Below are positions 38,850-46,147 of a stretch of DNA of 64,000 nt, one piece after another; position 1 is the stretch's first letter; each line of letters begins with the position of its first letter. The notes beneath the pieces were generated by a model. The model was not told the origin of the DNA. It searched no databases and saw only the letters and a program-made list of their open reading frames with translations. A program made the translations under genes and the position numbers. Source of the stretch: Xanthomonas sp. AM6 (GTDB taxonomy: Bacteria; Pseudomonadota; Gammaproteobacteria; Xanthomonadales; Xanthomonadaceae); the NCBI RefSeq assembly GCF_025665335.1, contig NZ_CP106869.1:2320501-2384500 (forward strand), in the 5' to 3' direction.

Positions 38850-40169
38850 CTACAGCAGCTTCAGTTGCGATGCGGGTTCAATCAGGCTGGCGCGCAGTGC
38901 CGGCAGCATTCCCGCAAGCAAGCTGACCGCCACCGACAACGCGAACGTCAACAGGAACATCGATACGTCCAGATAGGCGAAGTCCGCATAGGGAACGGGT
39001 TGACGGCGTACCAGATGCAGGCCGAGCAGGGTCAGCATCAGCCCGCCCACACCGCCGAACACGCCGATGGCCGCCGATTCGACCAGGCATTGGGTGAAGA
39101 CCGAGGCCCGGGTGGCCCCCAGCGCCCGGCGTAGCCCGGTCTCTCCGCTGTGCCGCAGGAACTTCGCCAGCAGCAAGCCCACCACATTGGTCAGACAGAT
39201 CATGAGGAAAGCGAAAGCCAGCGCGGATTGCAGCTTCACATCGCTGGGCACCACGCGATTGAAATCGAGCCATTGCATCAGCGACCGCAGTCGGGTGTTG
39301 TCCGCGTACTTGATCCGACCCAAGTCCTTCTGCTGCGCGGCGTAGTTCTGCAGGAAGCGATCGTAGGCGGCCACTTTCTCGGCACCGTCCAATCGGACCC
39401 AAAGGGCCACCCATACGCACGGAGCGTTCTCGAGGTGTCCCGGCTGGTCCGGGGTTCCCCAGCAGGTGAATGCCTGGAAGTTTCCGGCATTGACCTCGAG
39501 ACTGGTAAAGAAGGGAACGAAAATATCATCGGGCTGCCCGTAGAAGCTCGACGTGTCGCCATTGGCGAACCTGCCGCCACGCACCTTGTAGAACAGGGGG
39601 GACGGCCGCCAGGGCGCCAGGACGCCGGTGATCCGCACGTCGACGCCTCCCAGTCGCACGATCTGGCCGACGCTGTTCCTTCCCCCGAACAGCTTTTCGT
39701 TCAAGCTGGAGGAAATCACCGCCAAGCGTGCGCGTCCGGCGTCATCGTTCCGGCTCCATCCCTGCCCATACTGAAATGGAACGTTGAACATGGGGAAGAA
39801 GTCGGACGTGGTGGACGCCATCGACAGCATCAGCGGCGGAAGCCGCGTGGCGGGCGCGCTCAGTTTCACCTGGCTGTTGACGACCAGCGTTTGCTGATCG
39901 GCCTGCTTGGCGTTCCACAGGTCCATCGCCGTCCGGTAATCGAGAACATCGAGCGGCTCTCGGCCCTTGGACTGTGGATTGACGTCGATCTGAGGGTAGT
40001 AGAGGTCCTTGCTGCGGCCGGGCAGAGGATCTCCCGACAGCAGGTGCATCACCGTCAGGGTCGTCATGCTCGCACCGATGCCTACGGCGATCGCCAGCAC
40101 CATCAGCGCGGTCAGCACCCTGTTGCGCTTCATGTTGTGCAAAGCGATCTTCACATAGTAGGCGAGCAT
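38850..40169 (-). CDS. FtsX/MacB-type ABC transporter permease 1 of the lanthipeptide cluster
   Basis: About 439 residues from ATG 40169 (AAGGAG 11 bases upstream); the frame opens at TTG 40202. Same architecture as its neighbour: helix VLTALMVLAIAVGIGASMTT, periplasmic MacB_PCD domain (about 45–300), then an FtsX domain with ETGLRRALGATRASVFTQ as the coupling loop. The two permeases are only distantly similar and probably form a heterodimer. The partner ATPase is not in the cluster, unless the exporter NBD at 40275 serves it, which is unlikely because that one is fused to its own membrane domain. Confidence 0.87.
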   Translation of the reverse strand: MLAYYVKIALHNMKRNRVLTALMVLAIAVGIGASMTTLTVMHLLSGDPLPGRSKDLYYPQIDVNPQSKGREPLDVLDYRTAMDLWNAKQADQQTLVVNSQVKLSAPATRLPPLMLSMASTTSDFFPMFNVPFQYGQGWSRNDDAGRARLAVISSSLNEKLFGGRNSVGQIVRLGGVDVRITGVLAPWRPSPLFYKVRGGRFANGDTSSFYGQPDDIFVPFFTSLEVNAGNFQAFTCWGTPDQPGHLENAPCVWVALWVRLDGAEKVAAYDRFLQNYAAQQKDLGRIKYADNTRLRSLMQWLDFNRVVPSDVKLQSALAFAFLMICLTNVVGLLLAKFLRHSGETGLRRALGATRASVFTQCLVESAAIGVFGGVGGLMLTLLGLHLVRRQPVPYADFAYLDVSMFLLTFALSVAVSLLAGMLPALRASLIEPASQLKLL

Positions 40170-40274
40170 GCCTTCAAGCACTCCTTCGGACCATCGGGAC
40201 AATCGCTCCGTTCGGCGCCGACAGTCGGCCGGGACGGGAAGAACGAGACGTGGGTGCCATTGGCCGCGTTCGGA

Positions 40275-41867
40275 TCAGCATGGGACGGCATTGCCTTGCG
40301 GCTGCGCATGCGCCTGGTCTTTTCCCAGCATATGCACCTGGTCGAATATTGAAAAGTATTCCTCGGCGCCATGCATGACGATCAGCAGAATCCTGCCGCG
40401 CGTGCGGCTCTGGATCTCTTCCATGGCGATGGACCGGCTGCGCATGTCCAGATTGGCCAGAGGCTCGTCCAGCACATAAAGGTCCGCATCCTGCGAAAGC
40501 GCGAGGGACAGCGACAATTTCTGCTGTTGCCCGGCGGACAATTGATCGGGATACGACTCCAGGATGTCCGGCTCGTATATCCCGAATAGTTGCAGCAGTC
40601 TGTCTTCCGCTCCAAGGTCCCGGACCTTGATCGGCGGGAACAGCACCGGCAGCGTCACCGCGCTTATCCGCGCAGGGAGCTCGAGAGCACCCTGCGACGG
40701 CGAAAGATAGCCGGACAGGATGTTGGCGAGGGTGGTCTTTCCGGATCCGTTATGGCCGACGATGAGCGCACGCGTTCCCGGCTCCAGGCGCAGGGAAAAA
40801 TCCGAAATCACCGGACTGGTTCCATACGTATAGCTGATCGACGTCGCAGCGACCGCAGTCCCGATCCGATGATAGGGCGTGGCGGGCGGCGCATCCAGGA
40901 ACGCCACCACCCTGCCGAGCGTCGCTGCATGGCTGTGCAGCTCCGCCCACTGCCTGAAGATCTCGATCAGCGTCGTCGCAGAGCGCCAGAAGGCGTTCAT
41001 GAAGGCGATGAACGAACCAATGGTCATCTGCCTGCGGAACACGAACAGCGCGCCTACGAAGATGGAGCAGACATCGGAGATGACCATCGTCAGGTCGCTG
41101 GCTCCTTGCAGCAAGCGAATGACGCGGAACTTCCTGTATCCGGAATCCAGGACCTCGTCCATGCTCCTGGAGAAGTTGCCGAGCGTCTTGGGGACCAGGC
41201 TGAAGCTGCAGACCATCTTGAACGCACCCACGGATTTGGTGAGCGCATTCAACAGTACCGCCTCCTTGTCGCGTTCGATGGAGGTGAGGCCGCGGATCTT
41301 CTTGCCGACCACGATGCTCACGAACGTGGCGATGGGGATGATGGCCGAGAGAATCAGGAATGCCTGCCAGGAGATGAAGATCAGCACCGAGACGAGCGCG
41401 ACGAACGTGGCGATCTTCACCGCCAAGGTCCGCACAAGGCCGAGCATGGGGACGACGCCGTCCTTCACGTCGGACCGGATGCGGGCCACGTAGGAACCTT
41501 CTCCCTCGCGCAGCACCTCTCGGTAGTCCTTGCTGAAATAGGCGCGCAGCAAATCGCCGCTGATCTGTCTGACGATCTTGTTGTCCAGCTTCAGCTGCCA
41601 GAGGGAAAGCCAGTAGATCGCGCCATTGAGGGTGAGTCCCAGGGCGAGATAGCCGAGAACCAGATAGACGAACCGCCCGAAATCCGCGCGGCTGGAGGCC
41701 TCGTCGAAAATCGCCTTCATCAACAAGGGATGCAGCAAGCCTTCCGCTCCCCCCACCAGAGCGGCACAGAGAGTGACGCCCGCATATTCCGCCCGGAACT
41801 TGCCGAGCAGCAGCAGGAAGCACTGCGCTGTCGAGCGCCGGAGATGGACTGTGGCAGGCGACTTCAT
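40275..41867 (-). CDS. Fused-type ABC exporter (membrane domain + ATPase), probable lanthipeptide exporter
   Basis: 530 residues from ATG 41867 (GGAGAGG just upstream); a TTG 6 codons earlier overlaps the lanKC stop. Six membrane helices span about residues 20–310 (LFLSLW-like core with ISWQAFLILSAIIPIATFVS). The nucleotide-binding domain has Walker A VGHNGSGKTT, signature LSAGQQQKL, Walker B LYVLDEPLANLD and switch His in IVMHGAEE. It has no N-terminal C39 peptidase, so it cannot remove a leader itself. It lies 14 bases after lanKC and presumably exports the modified peptide across the inner membrane as a homodimer. Confidence 0.9.
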   Translation of the reverse strand: MKSPATVHLRRSTAQCFLLLLGKFRAEYAGVTLCAALVGGAEGLLHPLLMKAIFDEASSRADFGRFVYLVLGYLALGLTLNGAIYWLSLWQLKLDNKIVRQISGDLLRAYFSKDYREVLREGEGSYVARIRSDVKDGVVPMLGLVRTLAVKIATFVALVSVLIFISWQAFLILSAIIPIATFVSIVVGKKIRGLTSIERDKEAVLLNALTKSVGAFKMVCSFSLVPKTLGNFSRSMDEVLDSGYRKFRVIRLLQGASDLTMVISDVCSIFVGALFVFRRQMTIGSFIAFMNAFWRSATTLIEIFRQWAELHSHAATLGRVVAFLDAPPATPYHRIGTAVAATSISYTYGTSPVISDFSLRLEPGTRALIVGHNGSGKTTLANILSGYLSPSQGALELPARISAVTLPVLFPPIKVRDLGAEDRLLQLFGIYEPDILESYPDQLSAGQQQKLSLSLALSQDADLYVLDEPLANLDMRSRSIAMEEIQSRTRGRILLIVMHGAEEYFSIFDQVHMLGKDQAHAQPQGNAVPC

Positions 41868-41881
41868 CAACCTCTCCGGAC

Positions 41882-44638
41882 TCAACGACTCGCAGCGGCG
41901 GCAGGCATCCCTGTACCCGACTCTAGTCGTTCCAGATGCGGCAGGGAAGACGCCGAACGGGACCGCGCAGACAGGTCGTCGATCTCGTCCAGGCAGAACT
42001 CGTCCGGTGACAGGGTCACGCGCCGATGGAGCGTTCGCATGATGCCTGCGGTCCCGGTGGCATAGTCACAGGAAATGCGGAACAGGTTCTCCCCTGGAGT
42101 CGCGTAGCCGCTGTCTTCCTTGAACAGGTACAAGTCCGCCAGCCCTTGCAACGGCCGCTCCGCCATGGCCAGGTACTTCTCGTCTCCGGAGTAGAGATAC
42201 GCATCGACCAGAACGTCCACGAATCCGGCCAGTCCATAGATCAGGCCCGGGAATCCCGAGTACTTCCTGTGCAGGTCGGTGAGGATGCGATCCAGCCGGT
42301 CCCAGAGCCCGTATCGGATGGCCACCTTGGCGACACCGGCGCTGCCTTGCTCTATGTAGTGCTCGTAGGTGTTTTTTTCTTCAGGCGCGCAGGCGAAGGT
42401 GAGACTGCCAGGTTCCAGCTCGTAGCCAAACGACAGATCGTAGTCGAGCGCCTTGCTTCCCATCGCGCGCCAGGATGCGACGTTCAGTACCTGGGACAAG
42501 CGCAAGAAGAACAGCGCGACGCCGCTTTGACCATAGCCGAATCCGATCCGGATGCCGCCTTCGTCCTCCCAATGCAGCCCTCTCTCATCCTCGATCGCGG
42601 TCGAGGCCAGGGTCTTGGCCAGGTCGATCGCAACGTCCAGGTAGTGCGGTTCGCCGGTGCTCCGATAGGCGGCAAGGTTCGCCATGCCCACGCCAGCCAT
42701 GCCGTAATAGAGCGAGTGATGTTGGCGAAGCAAGGCGCTGCCGTTGGCATAGTCCATGAAGCGCTTGCCGATGTCGGCACTTCCGATTCCAAAGCTGGCC
42801 CAGGCAATTCCGGCGGTACCGGTGAGAAATCCAGGCGGAAGCGCTTGCGGTCCGACGGCTGCCATTTCCCTGTTGTAGCGCTCCAGCGCCTGCTCCGGAA
42901 CATCGAAGCCGCACTTGCGCAACGACTGAACGATGCCGCAGGCGCCAAAGCCGAGGCTCAGCGCGTTGGTGTGGCCGGCGAAGGGGTCCACCGGAAACAG
43001 CGCATACACCTCTTCCAGGCGATAGTTGCTGATGATGAAGCCGGCCAGTTCGCGGCATGCCTCGGCTGGGGACAGGATCGCGGCAGACTGCTTCGCGGTA
43101 TAGGGTTTCTCGAAGGACGCCGGGCCCTGGAGCAGCGCGATCGCCTCGCGGCAGGTGATGGCGTTGCCGGAAAGCTGCTGGATGACCGTCTGGATGGGCG
43201 TATTCGACCAGCCGATGTCGGCCACGAGCGCGGGCAGGACATTGCTGAAGAGGTCGTCCCGAACGTACGCCATCGCGACGATCGGGAACATGCTGTACAT
43301 CATGATCGCGCCGATCGCGTAGACGTCGTCCTGGTAGTTGCTTTCTTTCTTGCGGCCCTTGACGGCAGCGCGGAACCCCGGGGTGTGGATGTCGAGGGGA
43401 TCGTCGACCGTCGGCTGGAACGCAGCTTCCAGGTCGATGATGCGGATTGTCATGGTGGCCTTTTCGACCAGGATATTCATCGGGGAAAGATCGCCAATCA
43501 CCACGCCCTTGCGATGGAATTGATCGACTGCCTCGAGCAGGCTGGTGAAAATGCTCTTGCACTTGGCGTAGAACGCCTCGCTGTCCTCTCTGCTCGGGTT
43601 GATGCGGAGCAGCGGGGTGTTCATCAACATCACCTCACGCATGTCGACAGCATCCAGATGCTCTTCGACAAGGTAGAAGTTTTCCCAGTCCCAGAAAGTG
43701 GTGATCAGCTGGGGGGAGACGCCCAGGTCGCTCACCAGGCGCAGGATTTTCTCTTCCTGGGCAAGGCGTGTCGTGGCGTCCTGGCCATTGGCGACGAGTT
43801 CGACGTACGGCCGGGCCTCCTTGACCACGACCTCATGCCCGGTCGCGGTATCGGTTGCCAGATAGACGCCGCCGGTATTCGAGAATCCCAATGCGCTGTT
43901 GACGAGGAACCGTCCCTCATTGAGGGTCATTTCCGACGACTCAGGGTCTTCGCGCGGGAAAGGATCCGAAACCCACGGTGGCGTTTCGAAATACGGAGTC
44001 CTTCGATCGACGACTTCTTGGCCGTCGGGCGATGTCAGGATCGGCACCAGCTGGCCCATGTAGTCGAGACGGTCGACGGGAATCATCCCGCCGTAACGGT
44101 AATAGAGGCAGCGGCAATCCTTGTAGCGATTGTCGGACAGAATATAGGAGCCGACGTCGTCCTTCAAAATGGCGTAGGCGCATTCTATGAACTGGCGGAA
44201 AACCTCGTCCGTCGGCGGGTAGATGGTAATGAATTTTCCGGACCCGCCGCGCGACCAGCGCTTCGAGGTCATCAACTTCATCGTGTTGATGTCGTTTGCG
44301 AACTTGAACTGGAGCCCGTGCTCCAGCGCGAGATGCGCGACTTTCGTGAGGATGTCCCGGCAATTGATCTCGTTCGCGGAGACATGGATCTTCCAGCCTT
44401 GCGTGGGGAGCGGGACCGTCGCGGCGTCCGGGTTGGGCATCACGTGCGACCAGACGCCGGAACGCCAGATGCTCCATTGCAGACCCCGTGTCTGCAGGAC
44501 CTGCTTGACCAGTGAACTCAGCTCGTCGGTAGGCCGGTAATGGGAATAGACAGGCTCGTAGAAACGGCTGTCTGCAGCCATGAAAAACACCTTGTCGATA
44601 TGACGGGCTTCCCGTAGCGACCTTGCTCGACCCGACAT
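41882..44638 (-). CDS. Class III lanthipeptide synthetase LanKC (lyase–kinase–cyclase)
   Basis: 918 residues from ATG 44638, with AAAGGA 7 bases upstream; in-frame ATG 44644 and TTG 44656 are less well placed. Residues 1–220 form the phospho-Ser/Thr lyase (SRFYEPV; GWKIHVSANEINCRD; SGKFITIYPP). The Ser/Thr kinase spans about 245–510, with Lys273, Glu295/296, catalytic Asp383 and Asn388 in IGDLSPMNILVE, and Asp402 in IDLEAAF. The LanC-like cyclase spans about 545–870 (GTAGIAWASFG, YGMAGVGMAN). The zinc Cys and CHG motif of class I, II and IV cyclases are missing: the equivalents read YIEQGSAG and LIYGLAGF. This is the class III hallmark. It phosphorylates and eliminates Ser/Thr in the precursor at 44788, then closes thioether or labionin rings. 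Confidence 0.95.
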   Translation of the reverse strand: MSGRARSLREARHIDKVFFMAADSRFYEPVYSHYRPTDELSSLVKQVLQTRGLQWSIWRSGVWSHVMPNPDAATVPLPTQGWKIHVSANEINCRDILTKVAHLALEHGLQFKFANDINTMKLMTSKRWSRGGSGKFITIYPPTDEVFRQFIECAYAILKDDVGSYILSDNRYKDCRCLYYRYGGMIPVDRLDYMGQLVPILTSPDGQEVVDRRTPYFETPPWVSDPFPREDPESSEMTLNEGRFLVNSALGFSNTGGVYLATDTATGHEVVVKEARPYVELVANGQDATTRLAQEEKILRLVSDLGVSPQLITTFWDWENFYLVEEHLDAVDMREVMLMNTPLLRINPSREDSEAFYAKCKSIFTSLLEAVDQFHRKGVVIGDLSPMNILVEKATMTIRIIDLEAAFQPTVDDPLDIHTPGFRAAVKGRKKESNYQDDVYAIGAIMMYSMFPIVAMAYVRDDLFSNVLPALVADIGWSNTPIQTVIQQLSGNAITCREAIALLQGPASFEKPYTAKQSAAILSPAEACRELAGFIISNYRLEEVYALFPVDPFAGHTNALSLGFGACGIVQSLRKCGFDVPEQALERYNREMAAVGPQALPPGFLTGTAGIAWASFGIGSADIGKRFMDYANGSALLRQHHSLYYGMAGVGMANLAAYRSTGEPHYLDVAIDLAKTLASTAIEDERGLHWEDEGGIRIGFGYGQSGVALFFLRLSQVLNVASWRAMGSKALDYDLSFGYELEPGSLTFACAPEEKNTYEHYIEQGSAGVAKVAIRYGLWDRLDRILTDLHRKYSGFPGLIYGLAGFVDVLVDAYLYSGDEKYLAMAERPLQGLADLYLFKEDSGYATPGENLFRISCDYATGTAGIMRTLHRRVTLSPDEFCLDEIDDLSARSRSASSLPHLERLESGTGMPAAAASR

Positions 44639-44735
44639 GCGCATTTCCTTTGCCAAGGTGGTTGTTCTTGTATTTTATTTATGGAGGTCAATCCATAAAT
44701 GGCTGCACTACAGCCGATGCGGACTAATCTTTTCC

Positions 44736-44774
44736 AAAAAAAGAGAGAGCAATGGCGATTCCGCCATTGCTCTC
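44736..44774 (-). terminator. Strong intrinsic terminator/attenuator between the precursor gene and lanKC
   Basis: Perfect 13-bp stem (44745–44757 with 44762–44774) around a four-base loop. Read on the minus strand it is followed by TCT and seven T. It lies 14 bases after the precursor stop and before lanKC. Partial read-through here would give many precursor transcripts per synthetase transcript, as in other lanthipeptide operons. Confidence 0.93.
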
Positions 44775-44787
44775 GACTTCCTGCCGC

Positions 44788-44898
44788 TTAGGCGATGACG
44801 CCGTTGCAGCAATTGCTGGTGGAGCTTCCGGTGCTGCTGCCCAGCAGCGAGTTGGTTTCGTCCAGGGCCAAGCGCTGCAGTTTCAGGACACGATTCAT
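44788..44898 (-). CDS. Class III lanthipeptide precursor peptide (LanA)
   Basis: 36 residues, missed by length-based gene calling. ATG 44898 has AAGGA 8 bases upstream. The leader holds VLKLQRL at residues 4–10, matching the LxLQ helix motif by which class III synthetases recognise their substrates. Residues 15–36 are the probable core: Thr15, Ser17, Ser21, Ser22, Thr23, Ser25, Ser26, Thr27 and Ser28 as dehydration sites, Cys30 and Cys31 adjacent, then NGVIA. Ser22-x2-Ser25 and Ser25-x2-Ser28 before Cys30/Cys31 fit the Ser-x2-Ser-xn-Cys labionin pattern. It lies upstream of lanKC in the same direction with a terminator between. The leader/core border is unknown; no dedicated protease is encoded. 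Confidence 0.92.
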   Translation of the reverse strand: MNRVLKLQRLALDETNSLLGSSTGSSTSNCCNGVIA

Positions 44899-44946
44899 TG
44901 ATCTTTCCTTGGTTAATGAGTTCATACCAGACAACTACTAACCAGA

Positions 44947-44970
44947 TATCCGGTTCATTTCGTCCGGATA
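44947..44970. promoter_or_regulatory. Inverted repeat upstream of the precursor gene
   Basis: TATCCGG (44947–44953) and CCGGATA (44964–44970), a 7+10+7 inverted repeat centred about 60 bases before the precursor ATG, in the expected promoter zone of the cluster. It may be an operator; no regulator gene is found in the cluster. Confidence 0.45.
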
Positions 44971-45420
44971 ACTGGGCCAACCGCATCGAGAGTTTCCCAA
45001 GCGTGGCGAAGCGCTCTCCTTGCAGCTTCTCTGTAGCGACGGAATCAACCCGCATAGAAATGCTGCGTTGCGCGCATTTCTCATATTCAATTCATCGCCA
45101 CTTGCCAGCGAACTTCTCAGGATTTTTTTTCATAGTCAAGTGCCCAAATGCAATGAGCGAAGTTTTCAGTTGCCTGGACATGATTTGTATCCGGCCGTAG
45201 ACAATTTCTGCACTGCCAATTCCAAACGGCGCGCATGTAGGGATTAGGGCGAGGACCTCATTCGCCGCTGCCAAAGCAACGGCGGGTGCATCATCGCGGC
45301 CAGCGTCGGGGCGGCTGCCAATGCATCTGCATGCCCCCCCACGCCCGCGCTCTCGTGGGGTGCGTTGCCGAATACCTCGGCGGGAAAGCTGCTCGTGCGC
45401 AACCTTGCCGGCTCCCTTCC
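44971..45420. other. AT-richer gap upstream of the lanthipeptide cluster
   Basis: About 450 bases, clearly less GC-rich than the chromosome on the 44971–45240 side and returning to GC-rich after that. It contains T8 at 45122–45129. Frames are short and lack ribosome sites. The GC change at about 45240 may mark the edge of acquired DNA. No integrase, insertion-sequence end or direct repeat is seen. Confidence 0.5.
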
Positions 45421-45508
45421 TTCCCGCGGCGGGAAACCGAAGAGATACTGTAAAATGAAGCCGCGACGTTGTTCAGCACGTCGCAGGGCCGGGGCTATGA
45501 ACCCGGCC
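45421..45508 (+). ncRNA. Structured RNA candidate: three successive hairpins
   Basis: TTCCCGC-G-GCGGGAA (45421–45435); CGACGT/ACGTCG (45464–45469 with 45478–45483); GGCCGGG/CCCGGCC (45487–45493 with 45502–45508), then a short T-run at 45517–45521. A TACTGT/TAAAAT patch at 45446–45455 could be a promoter. A 30-codon frame (ATG 45455) runs through it, which may instead be a leader peptide. It precedes the small gene at 45541. Only base-pairing supports this. Confidence 0.3.
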
Positions 45509-45540
45509 GGCGTAGATTTTTCCATGAACGGACGGACGCA

Positions 45541-45747
45541 TTGACTGCCAAACGCCAAGCCGGCCCCACCGGCACGACACGTTCACAGTGGCTGGCGATC
45601 GAGCGGGCCGCGGCAGAGGAACTGCAACGCCGCGCCAGCGAGGCGCACGCGGCGATCCTCGCGCTGCTGCGGCGCCATGCCGGGGATTTCAGTCCAAGGC
45701 AGATCGCGCAGCTTCGGCGCCGACTGCGCAAAGGCGTCGAGCGGTAG
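45541..45747 (+). CDS. Small basic helical protein, unknown
   Basis: 68 residues if TTG 45541 is the start. The frame opens to 45469, but the upstream part looks unstructured and lies in the hairpin region. Sequence is helical and Arg-rich (SQWLAIERAAAEELQRRASE, SPRQIAQLRRRLRKGVER). It could bind nucleic acid. I do not recognise a family. Confidence 0.4.
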   Translation: MTAKRQAGPTGTTRSQWLAIERAAAEELQRRASEAHAAILALLRRHAGDFSPRQIAQLRRRLRKGVER

Positions 45748-45895
45748 GGAAGGGCGCGAACCGATCGGCGCGGAGGAATCGCGCCTTGGATGATCGTCGA
45801 GCTGCGGCCAAATTGCAGGGGCGCATCGCCGGAGCCGCATCGCCGTGCCCGCCGCTCCAGATCCTCGCCTGGCGCGGCATGGAACTGGCAGCGCC

Positions 45896-46147
45896 TCAGC
45901 CAGTGTCCCGCTGCACGCGTTCCCGATAGTCGTGCACGTTGTCGCCGCTGATGCGCCGCTGCTGGGTGCCCGTCACCGTACCGACCTTCTCGTCCGCGCC
46001 GGTCACCGGCTTGGCCTCGACGCTCGTCTCCCGCTCGAAGGCGTGCGATTTGTCGGTGTTGCGGTAGTACCGGTACAGGGCCCAGTACAGCGCGCTCGCG
46101 CCGGCCGGGCCGGCCAGCAGCAGCCACAGGCCATTGTCGTCGCTCAT
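45896..46147 (-). CDS. Small membrane protein, third gene of the SPFH operon
   Basis: 83 residues. One membrane segment near the N-terminus (GLWLLLAGPAGASALYWALY), then a charged cytoplasmic tail ending in RISGDNVHDYRERVQRDTG. It overlaps the zinc-ribbon gene by 4 bases (ATGA) and so is translated with it. No known domain. Confidence 0.7.
   Translation of the reverse strand: MSDDNGLWLLLAGPAGASALYWALYRYYRNTDKSHAFERETSVEAKPVTGADEKVGTVTGTQQRRISGDNVHDYRERVQRDTG

Noticed and set aside
41882-44638. Class IV synthetase (LanL)
   Set aside because: The cyclase domain lacks the Cys and Cys-His zinc ligands; the equivalent sites read YIEQGSAG and LIYGLAGF, so it is class III.
44708-45055. A 115-codon open frame covering the lanthipeptide precursor region in another frame
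   Set aside because: It has no ribosome site, overlaps the terminator and the 36-codon precursor, and its product resembles nothing; the precursor frame with AAGGA and the LxLQ motif is far better supported.
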